DNA from: Streptomyces sp. IMTB 2501
GTDB taxonomy: Bacteria; Actinomycetota; Actinomycetes; Streptomycetales; Streptomycetaceae
Length of the DNA stretch: 64,000 bases
Assembly: GCF_001953885.1 (NCBI RefSeq)
Contig: NZ_MQUS01000028.1
Location: 42,140-106,139, forward strand
Reading direction: 5' to 3'
Numbering within the stretch: position 1 is the first letter of the stretch; each line of letters starts with the position of its first letter. This document shows positions 41,526-50,564 of the stretch, piece by piece. The notes under the pieces are model-generated. The model searched no databases and was not told the origin of the DNA. It worked only from the letters and a program-made list of their open reading frames with translations. The translations under genes and the position numbers were made by a program.

Positions 41526-43340
41526 TCAGCGCAGCTCCGCGAGGCCTGTGCGGGTGGCGGCGACCACCACCCGGTCCCCCTTCTCCAGTACGTGGTCGGG
41601 GGCCGTGTCCGTGCGGCCCTCCAGGGCCAGTGCCCTCCAGGAACCGGCCCGGAAAGCGTCCCGTACCGTCCGGCCCTCCAGCTGGGGGTGCCCGGCCACG
41701 TCGACCGCGGCGAACAGCAGCACCCTCCGCTCCACCGCGATGGCGCCGAGCACCTGCCGCCCCAGCATCGCCCCGGCGAACGCGGGCGCGGCCAGATGCG
41801 TGACGCTCCGGCTCCGGGTCAGCGCATGCGGATACGCCGCGCGCAGTGTCCGGTACACGGCGGTGGCGAAGTCGTCGTCGTACAGCCGCAGCACCACCCG
41901 AAGATCGGGCCGTACCGACCGCGCGTACAGCACGGCCTCCAGATTCGTGGTGTCCGCGCTGGTCACCGCGAGCAGCGCATACGCCCGGTGGATCTTGGCG
42001 GACTCCAGCACCCCTTCCTGGGTGACATCGCCGAGCACCACCGGCACCCGCAGCCGCCGCGCGGTCGCGAGGCCGCGCGCCTCCGGGTCGGACTCGACGC
42101 ACACGACGGGGATGTTCAGCTCGCGCAGCCGGGTCAGCACCCGGGTGCCGATCTTCCCGAGCCCGAGCAGCACCACATGCCCGCCGAGGCCGCGCGGGGG
42201 TTTCCGCAGGGCGGAGGCGGTGCGGAAGGTGCCCAGCGCCTCCAGCACGGCCGCCAGCAGCACCGGAAGCAGCAGCAACCCGACGAGTCCGGAGAGGAGT
42301 TGGAGAATTTGCCGGCTCAGTGGCTCCCCGATGGCGGGGTTGTCGATCGCGAACAGGTCGAGAAGGGTGTAGTAGAAGGCCCGCAACGGATGGATCCCGG
42401 GAGTGGCCACCCACAGCGCCACCGCGAGGGCGACCACGCAGGCCACCATGCCCGCCAGCGACCACCGCAGCCGCCGCGAGAACAGCGAGGCGAGCGGCGG
42501 AACTCCGCTCCGGCCGGGCACGGGCAGCTCCCCGCCGCCCGCCGACGACACCTGCTCCAGCACCACGGCCGGCCGCCCGGCGGCCTGCCGTACCTCGTCG
42601 TCGTCCGGCAGCAGCCGCGGCTCCTGCTCCCCGCCGCCTTCGGCGTCCGCACCGGTGGGGGAGAGCAGGGCGAGCGTGCTCAACCCGGTGCCGGCCGCCG
42701 GTCGTTCAACGGCCCGCAGCAGCAGCCCCTCGGTCTGGACGACCTTGCTGGTGCCGGCGACGGCGGTGGCGGCCAGCGCGGGCGCGGCGGTGTCGGCGTC
42801 GGACAGCACGGTGGTGGACGCTTCGCTGCCGCCCTCGCCGTCGCCGGCGGCCAACGCGGCGGCCTGGTCGAGGAGTTCCTCGATGTGCTGGCCCAACCGC
42901 CGGTTGTAGAGCCGGAGGACGAGCCGCAGCCGAGGGTTGAGCCGGCGGGCGGTCAGCGCGGCCCGGATGTTGGTCTCGTCGTCGTCGAAGACGAGGGCGA
43001 GCGCGGTGGCCCGCTCCACCCCGGCCTCGGCGAGCACGGCCTCGGTGATCTCGACCGCCTCCAACACCCGTGCGGCATCACCGCCGTTGCCACCGCTGCC
43101 GGTGCTCGTGACGGTCGCGGCCGAGCCGGACCCGGACCCGGATCCGTTGCCGCCGCGGCCGACCGCGGCGTTCACCACACGGTCGAGCAGCGCCGCGGAG
43201 GCCAGCCGGGCCCGGCCGACCACGGGAGGTCTCGCGGTGCGCTCGTTCGGCGGTACCACGAGGGTGACCTGCTCGCCGTAGACTCCGCGCAACTCGGCGG
43301 TCAGCCGGTGCGCGAGCCCGTCGTCACCGCACACCACCAT
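41526..43340 (-). CDS. TrkA/RCK-type NAD-binding channel-like protein
   Basis: 604-residue protein with two Rossmann TrkA-N domains flanking a membrane part. The first domain starts MVVCGDDGLAHRLTAEL; the centre has WSLAGMVACVVALAVALW, a pore-like loop (LRAFYYTLLDLFAI) and LLSGLVGLLLLPVLLAAVL; the second domain begins HVVLLGLGKIGTRVLTRL and ends in a TrkA-C-like segment. It resembles BK/MthK-type or Castor/Pollux-like ion channels gated by NAD-binding domains, but the pore loop lacks the TVGYG potassium filter. Start set at ATG 43340; GTG 43388 is in frame and possible. Confidence 0.78.
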   Translation of the reverse strand: MVVCGDDGLAHRLTAELRGVYGEQVTLVVPPNERTARPPVVGRARLASAALLDRVVNAAVGRGGNGSGSGSGSAATVTSTGSGGNGGDAARVLEAVEITEAVLAEAGVERATALALVFDDDETNIRAALTARRLNPRLRLVLRLYNRRLGQHIEELLDQAAALAAGDGEGGSEASTTVLSDADTAAPALAATAVAGTSKVVQTEGLLLRAVERPAAGTGLSTLALLSPTGADAEGGGEQEPRLLPDDDEVRQAAGRPAVVLEQVSSAGGGELPVPGRSGVPPLASLFSRRLRWSLAGMVACVVALAVALWVATPGIHPLRAFYYTLLDLFAIDNPAIGEPLSRQILQLLSGLVGLLLLPVLLAAVLEALGTFRTASALRKPPRGLGGHVVLLGLGKIGTRVLTRLRELNIPVVCVESDPEARGLATARRLRVPVVLGDVTQEGVLESAKIHRAYALLAVTSADTTNLEAVLYARSVRPDLRVVLRLYDDDFATAVYRTLRAAYPHALTRSRSVTHLAAPAFAGAMLGRQVLGAIAVERRVLLFAAVDVAGHPQLEGRTVRDAFRAGSWRALALEGRTDTAPDHVLEKGDRVVVAATRTGLAELR

Positions 43341-43508
43341 GTGCGCCGGCGGGGCACCCGGCCCCCCTTGATACGGAACGCTCGCCACGAGGGAAAAGAC
43401 TGCCCCAAGGACACGGGTGGTTCCAGTCGTGCCGTGAACACCCGTGCGCCGCCCCGCGTACTGACGGGGAGGGCGCGCACCAGGACAGCCAGCCGGAGGT
43501 AACCGCAC

Positions 43509-44528
43509 GTGGCCATCACCGAAGACGCACCGCCCGGCGCGCAGGCCGGCCCGGCCGACGCGCCGTCCGGCGAGGAGGGCCGCCGGCTCAGCTCCCCGCT
43601 GGTGCTGACGCTGATTCTGCTGCTGGCGGTGATCGCCCAGTCCCCGATCCGCGGGCTCCTCGGCACCCCGCTGATGCAGAGCTGGATGACGGTGTTCGTC
43701 GCGGTGACCGTGCAGGCGCTGCCGTTCCTGGTGCTCGGCGTGCTGCTGTCGGCGGCGATCGCGGTGTTCGTGCCCCCGTCCTTCTTCGCCCGTGCCCTGC
43801 CGCGCCGCCCCGCCCTGGCCGTGCCGGTCGCCGGGGTCGCCGGCGCGATCCTGCCCGGGTGCGAGTGCGCGTCGGTGCCGGTGGCGGGCGCCCTGGTCCG
43901 CAGGGGAGTCACCCCGGCCGCCGCCCTCGCCTTCCTCCTCTCCGCCCCCGCGATCAACCCGATCGTGCTGACCGCCACCGCCGTCGCCTTCCCGCGCGAC
44001 CCGGAGATGGTGCTGGGCAGGTTCCTGGCGAGCCTGCTGGTGGCGTGCGCGATGGGCTGGCTGTGGCAGCGGCTGGGCCGTACCGACTGGCTGCGCCCGC
44101 CGGCCCACGGCGCGCACGAGGGCGCCACGAAGGGGGAGGCGTTCTGGAACTCGGTACGGCACGACACCATGCACGCCGGCGGCTTTCTGGTGCTCGGCGC
44201 GATGGCCGCGGCCACGCTGAAGGCGGCCACCCCGGCTGACTGGCTGCGCACGGCGGCCGGAAACCCCGTCTTCTCCGTGCTCGCGCTTGCCGTCCTGGCC
44301 GTGCTGCTGTCCATCTGCTCGGAGGCGGACGCGTTCGTCGCGGCCTCCCTCACCCAGTTCTCCCTGACGGCCAAGCTGGTGTTCCTGGTGGTGGGCCCGA
44401 TGATCGACCTCAAGCTGTTCGCGATGCAGGCCGGCACCTTCGGCCGTACCTTCGCCCTCCGCTTCGCGCCCGCCACCTTCGCGATGGCCGTCGCGGGCGC
44501 CGTACTGACCTCGGCGGTGCTGCTGTGA
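43509..44528 (+). CDS. COG0701 (DUF318) permease
   Basis: Integral membrane protein of 339 residues, about eight helices, related to ArsP and the YcgR/YraQ permeases. The signature PGCECASVPVAGALVRRG carries the conserved Cys pair, with SAPAINPIVLTATAVAFP and CSEADAFVAASL in the second half. Relatives export organoarsenicals or work with a partner in metal or redox homeostasis. The GTG follows CCGGAGG. The stop overlaps the partner gene by four bases. Confidence 0.88.
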   Translation: MAITEDAPPGAQAGPADAPSGEEGRRLSSPLVLTLILLLAVIAQSPIRGLLGTPLMQSWMTVFVAVTVQALPFLVLGVLLSAAIAVFVPPSFFARALPRRPALAVPVAGVAGAILPGCECASVPVAGALVRRGVTPAAALAFLLSAPAINPIVLTATAVAFPRDPEMVLGRFLASLLVACAMGWLWQRLGRTDWLRPPAHGAHEGATKGEAFWNSVRHDTMHAGGFLVLGAMAAATLKAATPADWLRTAAGNPVFSVLALAVLAVLLSICSEADAFVAASLTQFSLTAKLVFLVVGPMIDLKLFAMQAGTFGRTFALRFAPATFAMAVAGAVLTSAVLL

Positions 44529-45292
44529 ACCGCCAGGCCCAGGCCGCCGTCATGTTCCTGCTCGGCGCCGCCCTGCTGCACGCGGGCAGCACCGACCTCT
44601 ATCTGCGCTACGTCAAGGCGGGCCTGCAGCCGCTGCTGCTGGCCTCGGGCGCGGTCCTGATCGCGGCGGCGCTGGCGACGGTCTGGTACGAGCGCCGCCG
44701 AAACCGGTCCCAGGGACCGCAGGGAACCGAGGACTCTCATGGATCCGAGGGACCTCATGGATCCCAGGCCCACACACACGACCATCCCGAACCGCGGATC
44801 TCCTGGCTCCTGCTGCTCCCCCTCCTCGCCCTCATCCTCATCGCCCCGCCCGCCCTCGGCTCCTACAGCGCGCTGCGCTCCGGTACGGCCCTGCAGAAGC
44901 CGTACGTCTACGGTAAGTTGCCCGCGGCCGACCCGGCCCCGCTCTCCGTGATCGACTACGCCTCCCGCGCGGCCTACGACCACGGCCGCTCCCTGCACGG
45001 CCGCCCGGTCCGCATCACCGGCTTCCTCGCCCTGGACCACACGGGCGCGCCGTACCTGGTGCGCATGGCGCTCAACTGCTGTGCCGCGGACGCCCAGCCG
45101 GTCAAGATCGGCCTGGCCGGTGACCTGCCCCCGGTCCTGCGCCCGGACGCCTGGCTGGAGGTGACCGGCACCTACACCCCGCGCCTCGCGCACGACCCGG
45201 TCAACAACGGCCCCATCCCGTATCTGCAGGTGACCTCGGCGCAACCGGTCCCGGTGCCGCACGACCCGTACGACGAGACCTGGAACAACTGA
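44525..45292 (+). CDS. TIGR03943 family partner of the COG0701 permease
   Basis: 255-residue membrane protein: two N-terminal helices, a His-rich cytoplasmic loop (HGSEGPHGSQAHTHDHPEP), two more helices, then an extracytoplasmic domain with the Cys pair LNCCAADAQPV. Family members pair with COG0701 permeases (YcgQ/YcgR in Bacillus, zinc-responsive there). The His and Cys clusters fit metal handling, but no Zur-type operator was recognised upstream. ATGA-like overlap couples it to the permease. Confidence 0.85.
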   Translation: MNRQAQAAVMFLLGAALLHAGSTDLYLRYVKAGLQPLLLASGAVLIAAALATVWYERRRNRSQGPQGTEDSHGSEGPHGSQAHTHDHPEPRISWLLLLPLLALILIAPPALGSYSALRSGTALQKPYVYGKLPAADPAPLSVIDYASRAAYDHGRSLHGRPVRITGFLALDHTGAPYLVRMALNCCAADAQPVKIGLAGDLPPVLRPDAWLEVTGTYTPRLAHDPVNNGPIPYLQVTSAQPVPVPHDPYDETWNN

Positions 45293-45392
45293 GAGGCGCG
45301 CGCCGGACGTCGGGACACGGCAGGCAGGACCCCGGCCAGATTGCCGGACCCGGCACATGAGGGCCGTATCCGGGCGGCGCGAAAATGCGTCC

Positions 45393-46430
45393 ATGAACAC
45401 CCGGGACGGGGCCGCGCGGGGCGGCCGGGCCAAGCCGCTGGCCGTCTGTGTGCTGTTGCTGGCCTTCGCGTGCGGCGCCGCCCTGGCCGTGGCCGGTACC
45501 ACCGCGGCGGAGCGGGCGTGGCGCGCGGCCGTGCCCTGTGCGGCCGGGGAGCGCGGCGACGACTGTCTGCGCACCGTCCCGGCGGTGATCGAGCGGACCG
45601 AGCCGCACCAGCCCAAGAAGCTCAGCCATCTGTACTTCACCCACGGTCGGCCGCTGCGGCAGCTGACGGTGACGTACGAGGCCGCCGAGGCCTTCGAGGC
45701 CGGTGACCGGGTCGAACTGACCCTCTGGCGGGGGCAGGTGATGACGGTCTCCGGCCGGCACTACGTCTGGCACGAGCATGTGACCACCGGCGGCAGCATG
45801 GCCGTCGTCGCCGCCGGACTGGCGCTGAGCGCCGGGTATCCGGGAGCGCAGCTGCTGCTTCTGGCGCGCGGGCGCCGGCGGCCGGCGGACGAGGTCCTGC
45901 CGTCGCCGCTGCCCTTCCTGGCCCCGCTCGTGGTCACCGCCGTATGGCTGCTGCCGCTGTGCTACCGGCACCCCACGTCCCTGTTCGGCTCCACGGAGGC
46001 GATCGCCTGGTGGGCCGTCGGCGGGGTGGTCAGCCTCGGCCTGTTCGGCTGGGCCTGGCGCGCGACCCGGATCCGGATGCCCGACGAGACGCCCGTGCGG
46101 TCCGCCGCGCGGCTCCCGGAGGGGGAGGACGTGTTCCTGTCCGCGCGCTTCCTGGAGCACACCGAGTACAACCCGCACCAGTTCGGCACGCATGTCGTTC
46201 TCGGCCCCGACGGGCCCGCCGTGACGCCCCATCCCGGGCCGGGCCGGTTCGCGGCGAAGCCGATCCCCGTCGAGCGGCTCGCCCTGCGGTCGGTACGGCG
46301 GGCCCGGGGCGAGGAGGGCGACCTCGTGCCGCACAGCTGGCACATCGCCGAGCTGGACGACGCGGGCCGCCCGGTACGGTTGGCTGCCGCGCCGGACGAC
46401 CTCGCATGCGTGTTGCGTGCGCTGGCCTGA
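45393..46430 (+). CDS. Membrane protein of unknown function
   Basis: 345-residue protein with one N-terminal helix (LAVCVLLLAFACGAALAVAG), an outer segment with two cysteines (VPCAAGERGDDCLRTVPAV), two or three further helices (MAVVAAGLALSAGYPGAQLL, FLAPLVVTAVWLLPLCY) and a C-terminal cytoplasmic domain. Start at ATG 45393 with GAAAAT six bases upstream; ATG 45357 is in frame but has no binding site. Streptomycetes carry several similar proteins of unknown function. Confidence 0.7.
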   Translation: MNTRDGAARGGRAKPLAVCVLLLAFACGAALAVAGTTAAERAWRAAVPCAAGERGDDCLRTVPAVIERTEPHQPKKLSHLYFTHGRPLRQLTVTYEAAEAFEAGDRVELTLWRGQVMTVSGRHYVWHEHVTTGGSMAVVAAGLALSAGYPGAQLLLLARGRRRPADEVLPSPLPFLAPLVVTAVWLLPLCYRHPTSLFGSTEAIAWWAVGGVVSLGLFGWAWRATRIRMPDETPVRSAARLPEGEDVFLSARFLEHTEYNPHQFGTHVVLGPDGPAVTPHPGPGRFAAKPIPVERLALRSVRRARGEEGDLVPHSWHIAELDDAGRPVRLAAAPDDLACVLRALA

Positions 46431-46554
46431 ACCGATCGCCCTGGGGCTCGGGGCGCGTTGTGGTCTCGCGGCTGCGGGCGCGTGGTGGGCTGGTCGCGCA
46501 GTTCCCCGCGCCCCTGGGGAACTGCGGCGAGCCCACCTGAAACCTACCCGGAAC
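46431..46554. repeat. Dispersed streptomycete intergenic repeat
   Basis: The stretch ctggtcgcgcagttccccg and the following cccc belong to a repeat that is very common between streptomycete genes. It includes the bidirectional terminator hairpin at 46499-46524. Confidence 0.5.
46499..46524. terminator. Bidirectional hairpin between convergent genes
   Basis: cagttcccc (46499-46507) pairs perfectly with ggggaactg (46516-46524) between the membrane protein and nadE. Confidence 0.75.
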
Positions 46555-48603
46555 CTAGGCCTCCGCCTCCGTCAGGTCGAACCGCTCCAGATCGCGCAGC
46601 CAGGCGTGCGCGTTGCCGTCCGACGGGGCTCGCCAGTCGCCGCGGGGGGAGAGGGAACCGCCCGCCGAGACCTTGGGGCCGTTCGGCATGGCTGAGCGCT
46701 TGAACTGGGAGAAGGCGAAGAAGCGGCGGATGAAGACCTCCAGCCAGCGGCGGATCTCCGCGAGGTCGTAGGCGCCGCGATCGGCCTCGGGGAAGCCGGG
46801 GGGCCAGGCGCCGGACTCGCGGTCGTGCCAGGCGTGCCAGGCCAGGAAGGCGATCTTGGAGGGGCGGAAGCCGTGGCGCAGGACGTAGTAGAGGGTGAAG
46901 TCGTGCAGCGCGTACGGGCCGATCTTCGACTCGGTGGACTGCATCTCCTCGCCGGGCACGAGTTCGGGGCTGATCTCGGTGTCCAGGATGGCGGCCAGGA
47001 TCTTGCCGGTCTCCTCGTCGAACTGCTCGCTGCTGATGACCCACCGGATGAGGTGCTGGATCAGCGTCTTCGGCACGCCGGAGTTGACGTTGTAGTGGCT
47101 CATCTGGTCGCCGACGCCGTACGTGGACCAGCCGAGCGCCAGCTCGGAGAGGTCGCCGGTGCCGAGCACGATGCCGCCGCGCTGGTTGGCCAGCCGGAAA
47201 AGATAGTCGGTGCGCAGGCCCGCCTGGACGTTCTCGAAGGTGACGTCGTACACCGGCTCGCCGGCGGCGAAGGGGTGACCGATCTCCTTCAGCATCAGCC
47301 GCGCGGTCGGCGTGATGTCCAGCTCGGCCGCGGTGACGCCGAGGGCGCGCATCAGCCGGTGTGCGTTGTCCTTGGTGTGGTCGCTGGTGGCGAAGCCGGG
47401 CAGGGTGAAGGCCAGGATGTCGCTGCGCGGGCGGCCGGCGCGGTCCATCGCGCGGGCGGCGACGATCAGCGCGTGCGTGGAGTCGAGTCCGCCGGAGACG
47501 CCGATGACGACCTTGGGGCCGCCGATCGCCGCGAGCCGCTGCTGCAGGCCGGCGACCTGGATGTTGTACGCCTCGTAGCAGTCGAGGGCGAGTCGTTCGG
47601 CGTCGGAGGGCACGAACGGGAAGCGTTCCACGCGCCGGCGCAGGCCCAGGCCGGCGGCGGCCGGCGGGGCGAGTTCGAAGGACACCGTGCGGAAGTCACC
47701 GGTACGGGCGGCGTGGGTACGGCGGTTCTCGCCGAACGTGCCCATCCGCTGCCGCTCCTGCCGCAGCAGGTCCAGGTCGATGTCGGCCACCGCGTACTGC
47801 TCGCCGAGCGGGAACCGCTCGCTCTCGTCCAGCAGCACCCCGTTCTCGTAGATCAGGGTCTGGCCGTCCCAGGACAGGTCGGTGGTCGACTCGCCGAGAC
47901 CGGCCGCCGCGTAGACGTACGCGGCCAGGCAGCGCGCGGACGCCGAGCGGCACAGCAGCTTGCGGTCCTCGGCCCGGCCGACCGTGATCGGGCTGCCCGA
48001 GAGGTTGACGAGGACGGTCGCGCCGGCCAGCGCCGCCTCCGCGCTCGGCGGCACCGGGACCCACATGTCCTCGCAGACCTCGGCGTGCAGCACGAGCCCG
48101 GGGACGTCCGCCGCCGCGAAGAGCAGGTCCACGCCGAACGGTACGTCGGCGCCGGCGAGCCGGATCGTTCCGCCACGCTCGTCGTCGCCCGCGGCGATCT
48201 GCCGGCGCTCGTAGAACTCCCGGTAGTTCGGGGGGTACGACTTCGGTACGACGCCGAGGATCCGGCCGCGGTGCACGATGACCGCGCAGTTGAAGATCCG
48301 GTCGCGGTGGCGCAGCGGGGCGCCGACGACCAGCACCGGCAGCAGGTCCGCCGACTCGGCCACGATGCCGGCGAGCGCCGTTACGACGTCGTCGAGCAGC
48401 GCGTCCTGCAGCAGCAGATCGTCGATCGCGTACCCGGTCAGGCACAGCTCCGGGAACACGGCGACGGCCACACCCTCCTCGGCGCACCGGCGCGCATGGC
48501 GCAGGACCGCCTCGGCGTTGGCGTGCGGGTCGGCGATGACGGTGTGGCCCGTACACGCGGCGACGCGCGCGAAGCCGTGCTGGTAGATCGACCAGAAGCT
48601 CAA
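46555..48603 (-). CDS. nadE: Glutamine-dependent NAD+ synthetase
   Basis: Amidates deamido-NAD to NAD using ammonia released from glutamine. The 682-residue protein is the two-domain form: a nitrilase-type glutaminase with E52 (FPELCLTGY), K121 (PKSYPPNYREFYERR) and C177 (HAEVCEDMW), and a synthetase domain with the P-loop SGGLDS (370-375), GTGDLSELALGW and the late QFKRSAMPNGPK. The start is a TTG (48603) with AGAGGT nine bases upstream; no ATG or GTG fits as well. Divergent from a DrrAB-type exporter. Confidence 0.95.
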   Translation of the reverse strand: MSFWSIYQHGFARVAACTGHTVIADPHANAEAVLRHARRCAEEGVAVAVFPELCLTGYAIDDLLLQDALLDDVVTALAGIVAESADLLPVLVVGAPLRHRDRIFNCAVIVHRGRILGVVPKSYPPNYREFYERRQIAAGDDERGGTIRLAGADVPFGVDLLFAAADVPGLVLHAEVCEDMWVPVPPSAEAALAGATVLVNLSGSPITVGRAEDRKLLCRSASARCLAAYVYAAAGLGESTTDLSWDGQTLIYENGVLLDESERFPLGEQYAVADIDLDLLRQERQRMGTFGENRRTHAARTGDFRTVSFELAPPAAAGLGLRRRVERFPFVPSDAERLALDCYEAYNIQVAGLQQRLAAIGGPKVVIGVSGGLDSTHALIVAARAMDRAGRPRSDILAFTLPGFATSDHTKDNAHRLMRALGVTAAELDITPTARLMLKEIGHPFAAGEPVYDVTFENVQAGLRTDYLFRLANQRGGIVLGTGDLSELALGWSTYGVGDQMSHYNVNSGVPKTLIQHLIRWVISSEQFDEETGKILAAILDTEISPELVPGEEMQSTESKIGPYALHDFTLYYVLRHGFRPSKIAFLAWHAWHDRESGAWPPGFPEADRGAYDLAEIRRWLEVFIRRFFAFSQFKRSAMPNGPKVSAGGSLSPRGDWRAPSDGNAHAWLRDLERFDLTEAEA

Positions 48604-48676
48604 CGGGACCTCTTTCCGAAGCGACTTTCCTACAAGAGGAAGCCTAAAGGCCGGGCCGCCGCCCACCGCCCACCTG

Positions 48677-48720
48677 CGGGTTTCAGCGCGCTGAAGCTCT
48701 CTCCGCCCGGCTGAAACCCG
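48677..48720. promoter_or_regulatory. CTGAA/TTCAG operator cluster before the DrrA-type gene
   Basis: A perfect 14-base palindrome ttcagcgcgctgaa (48682-48695) is nested in a 10-base inverted repeat, cgggtttcag (48677-48686) and ctgaaacccg (48711-48720). A further CTGAA occurs just downstream. This is a likely binding site in the divergent nadE/exporter region; the regulator is not known. Confidence 0.5.
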
Positions 48721-48762
48721 GTTGAGGCCGCTCTGAACCGCCCGGGCCGCACGCTCTGGGGC

Positions 48763-49755
48763 ATGACGACGACAGAGCACGCACTCGCCATCGCGGCCAC
48801 CGGGCTGCGCAAGGCCTACGGGGACAAGACCGTCCTCGACGGCATCGACATCCAGGTGCCCACCGGCACGATCTTCTCGCTGCTCGGGCCCAACGGCGCG
48901 GGCAAGACCACGGCGGTCAACATCCTGTCCACGCTGATCTCCGCCGACGCCGGCGAGGCGCGGGTCGCCGGGCACCATCTCACCGCCGAGGCCCAGGCGG
49001 TCCGGGCGGCCATCGGGGTCACCGGCCAGTTCTCCGCGGTGGACGGGCTGATCACCGGTGAGGAGAACATGCTGCTGATGGCGGACCTGCACCACCTCTC
49101 CAAGGGTGAGGGGCGGCGGGTCACCGTCGAGCTGCTGGAGCGCTTCGACCTGGTCGAGGCCGCGAAGAAGCCCGCCTCCACCTACTCCGGCGGTATGAAG
49201 CGCCGCCTCGACATCGCCATGACCCTGGTCGGCAACCCGCGGATCATCTTCCTCGACGAGCCCACCACCGGCCTCGACCCGCGTTCCCGCCACACCATGT
49301 GGCAGATCATCCGTGAGCTGGTCGCGGGCGGTACGACCGTCTTCCTCACCACCCAGTACCTGGAAGAGGCCGACCAGCTCGCCGACCGGATCGCGGTGCT
49401 CAACGGCGGCAAACTCGTCGCCGAGGGCAGCGCCGACGAGCTGAAGCGGCTCGTTCCCGGCGGTCACGTACGGCTGCGGTTCTCCGACCCGGTGGCGTAC
49501 GAGCGGGCGGCGACCGCGCTCCGCGAGACCACGCGCGACGACGAGTCGCTCGCCCTGCAGATCCCCAGCGACGGCAGCCAGCGCGAGCTGCGCGCCGTCC
49601 TCGACTGGCTCGACGCCGCCGGCATCGAGGCCGACGAGCTGTCCGTGCACACCCCGGACCTGGACGACGTGTTCTTCGCCCTGACCGGAAGCCCCGTACC
49701 CGCCCAGTCCCCCGCCCCGTCCGCCGACTCCGTTGCGAAGGAGACCACTCGATGA
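48763..49755 (+). CDS. DrrA-type ABC exporter ATPase
   Basis: 330-residue ATPase of the daunorubicin-resistance class of drug or lipid exporters. Walker A is LGPNGAGKTT, the signature YSGGMKRRLDIAMTL, Walker B IIFLDEPTTGLDPRSR, and the C-terminal DrrA-specific extension has VRLRFSDP and LDDVFFALTG. The start overlaps nothing; the stop overlaps the permease start in ATGA. A palindromic site lies 43-86 bases upstream. Confidence 0.93.
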   Translation: MTTTEHALAIAATGLRKAYGDKTVLDGIDIQVPTGTIFSLLGPNGAGKTTAVNILSTLISADAGEARVAGHHLTAEAQAVRAAIGVTGQFSAVDGLITGEENMLLMADLHHLSKGEGRRVTVELLERFDLVEAAKKPASTYSGGMKRRLDIAMTLVGNPRIIFLDEPTTGLDPRSRHTMWQIIRELVAGGTTVFLTTQYLEEADQLADRIAVLNGGKLVAEGSADELKRLVPGGHVRLRFSDPVAYERAATALRETTRDDESLALQIPSDGSQRELRAVLDWLDAAGIEADELSVHTPDLDDVFFALTGSPVPAQSPAPSADSVAKETTR

Positions 49756-50546
49756 GCACCGCCGGCCACGCGTTCCGCGACAACGTCACCATGCTGCGGC
49801 GTACCCTCCTGCACGCCCGCCGCTACCCCTCCCTCACCCTGAACGTCCTGCTCACCCCGGTCATGCTCCTGCTGCTGTTCGTCTACGTCTTCGGCAACGC
49901 GATGAGCGCCGGCCTCAACGGCGGTCACGCGGACCGTGCCGACTACATCGCCTACCTCGTCCCCGGCATCCTTCTCATGACCGTGGGCATGATCTCGCTC
50001 GGCACCGCGGTGTCCGTGTGCACCGACATGACCGAGGGCATCATCGCCCGGTTCCGCACCATGGCGATCTCCCGCGCCTCCGTCCTGATCGGCCATGTGA
50101 TCGGCAGCGTGATCCAGACGATGCTGGCTCTGGTGCTGATCCTGGGCATCGCACTGGCCATCGGCTTCCGGCCCGACGCGACACCGGTGGAGTGGCTCGC
50201 GGCGGCCGGGCTGATGGCTCTGGTCAGCCTCGCGCTGACCTGGATCGCGGTCGGCATCGGCCTGGTGAGCCCCAACCCCGAGGGGGCCAGCAACCTCGGG
50301 ATGCCGCTGACGATGCTGCCGCTCCTGTCCAGCGCGTTCGTGCCGGTGAACTCCATGCCGGGCGGGTTCCGCTGGTTCGCCGAGTACCAGCCTTTCTCGC
50401 CCTGCATCGAGACCCTGCGCGGACTGCTGCTCGGCAGCGGGATCGGCACGAAGAACGCGGTGCTGGCCGTCGGCTGGTGCCTGGGGCTGACGGTGCTGGG
50501 CTACCTGTGGTCCAAGGCGCGGTTCAACCGCGAGCCCAAGCGGTGA
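49752..50546 (+). CDS. DrrB-type ABC-2 permease
   Basis: 264-residue permease with six helices, partner of the ATPase before it (ATGA overlap). The ABC-2 landmarks are TLNVLLTPVMLLLLFVYVFG, DYIAYLVPGILLMTVGM, EGIIARFRTMAISR (the cytoplasmic coupling region) and MLPLLSSAFVPVNSMPGGF. Function is inferred as export of a hydrophobic compound. It converges on the large regulator gene. Confidence 0.92.
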   Translation: MSTAGHAFRDNVTMLRRTLLHARRYPSLTLNVLLTPVMLLLLFVYVFGNAMSAGLNGGHADRADYIAYLVPGILLMTVGMISLGTAVSVCTDMTEGIIARFRTMAISRASVLIGHVIGSVIQTMLALVLILGIALAIGFRPDATPVEWLAAAGLMALVSLALTWIAVGIGLVSPNPEGASNLGMPLTMLPLLSSAFVPVNSMPGGFRWFAEYQPFSPCIETLRGLLLGSGIGTKNAVLAVGWCLGLTVLGYLWSKARFNREPKR

Positions 50547-50564
50547 GGCGGGAGACCGGGCGGA

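Noticed and set aside
46431..46554. Intergenic repeat as an insertion-sequence remnant
   Set aside because: No terminal repeats or transposase trace; it matches the common dispersed streptomycete intergenic repeat with a terminator hairpin.
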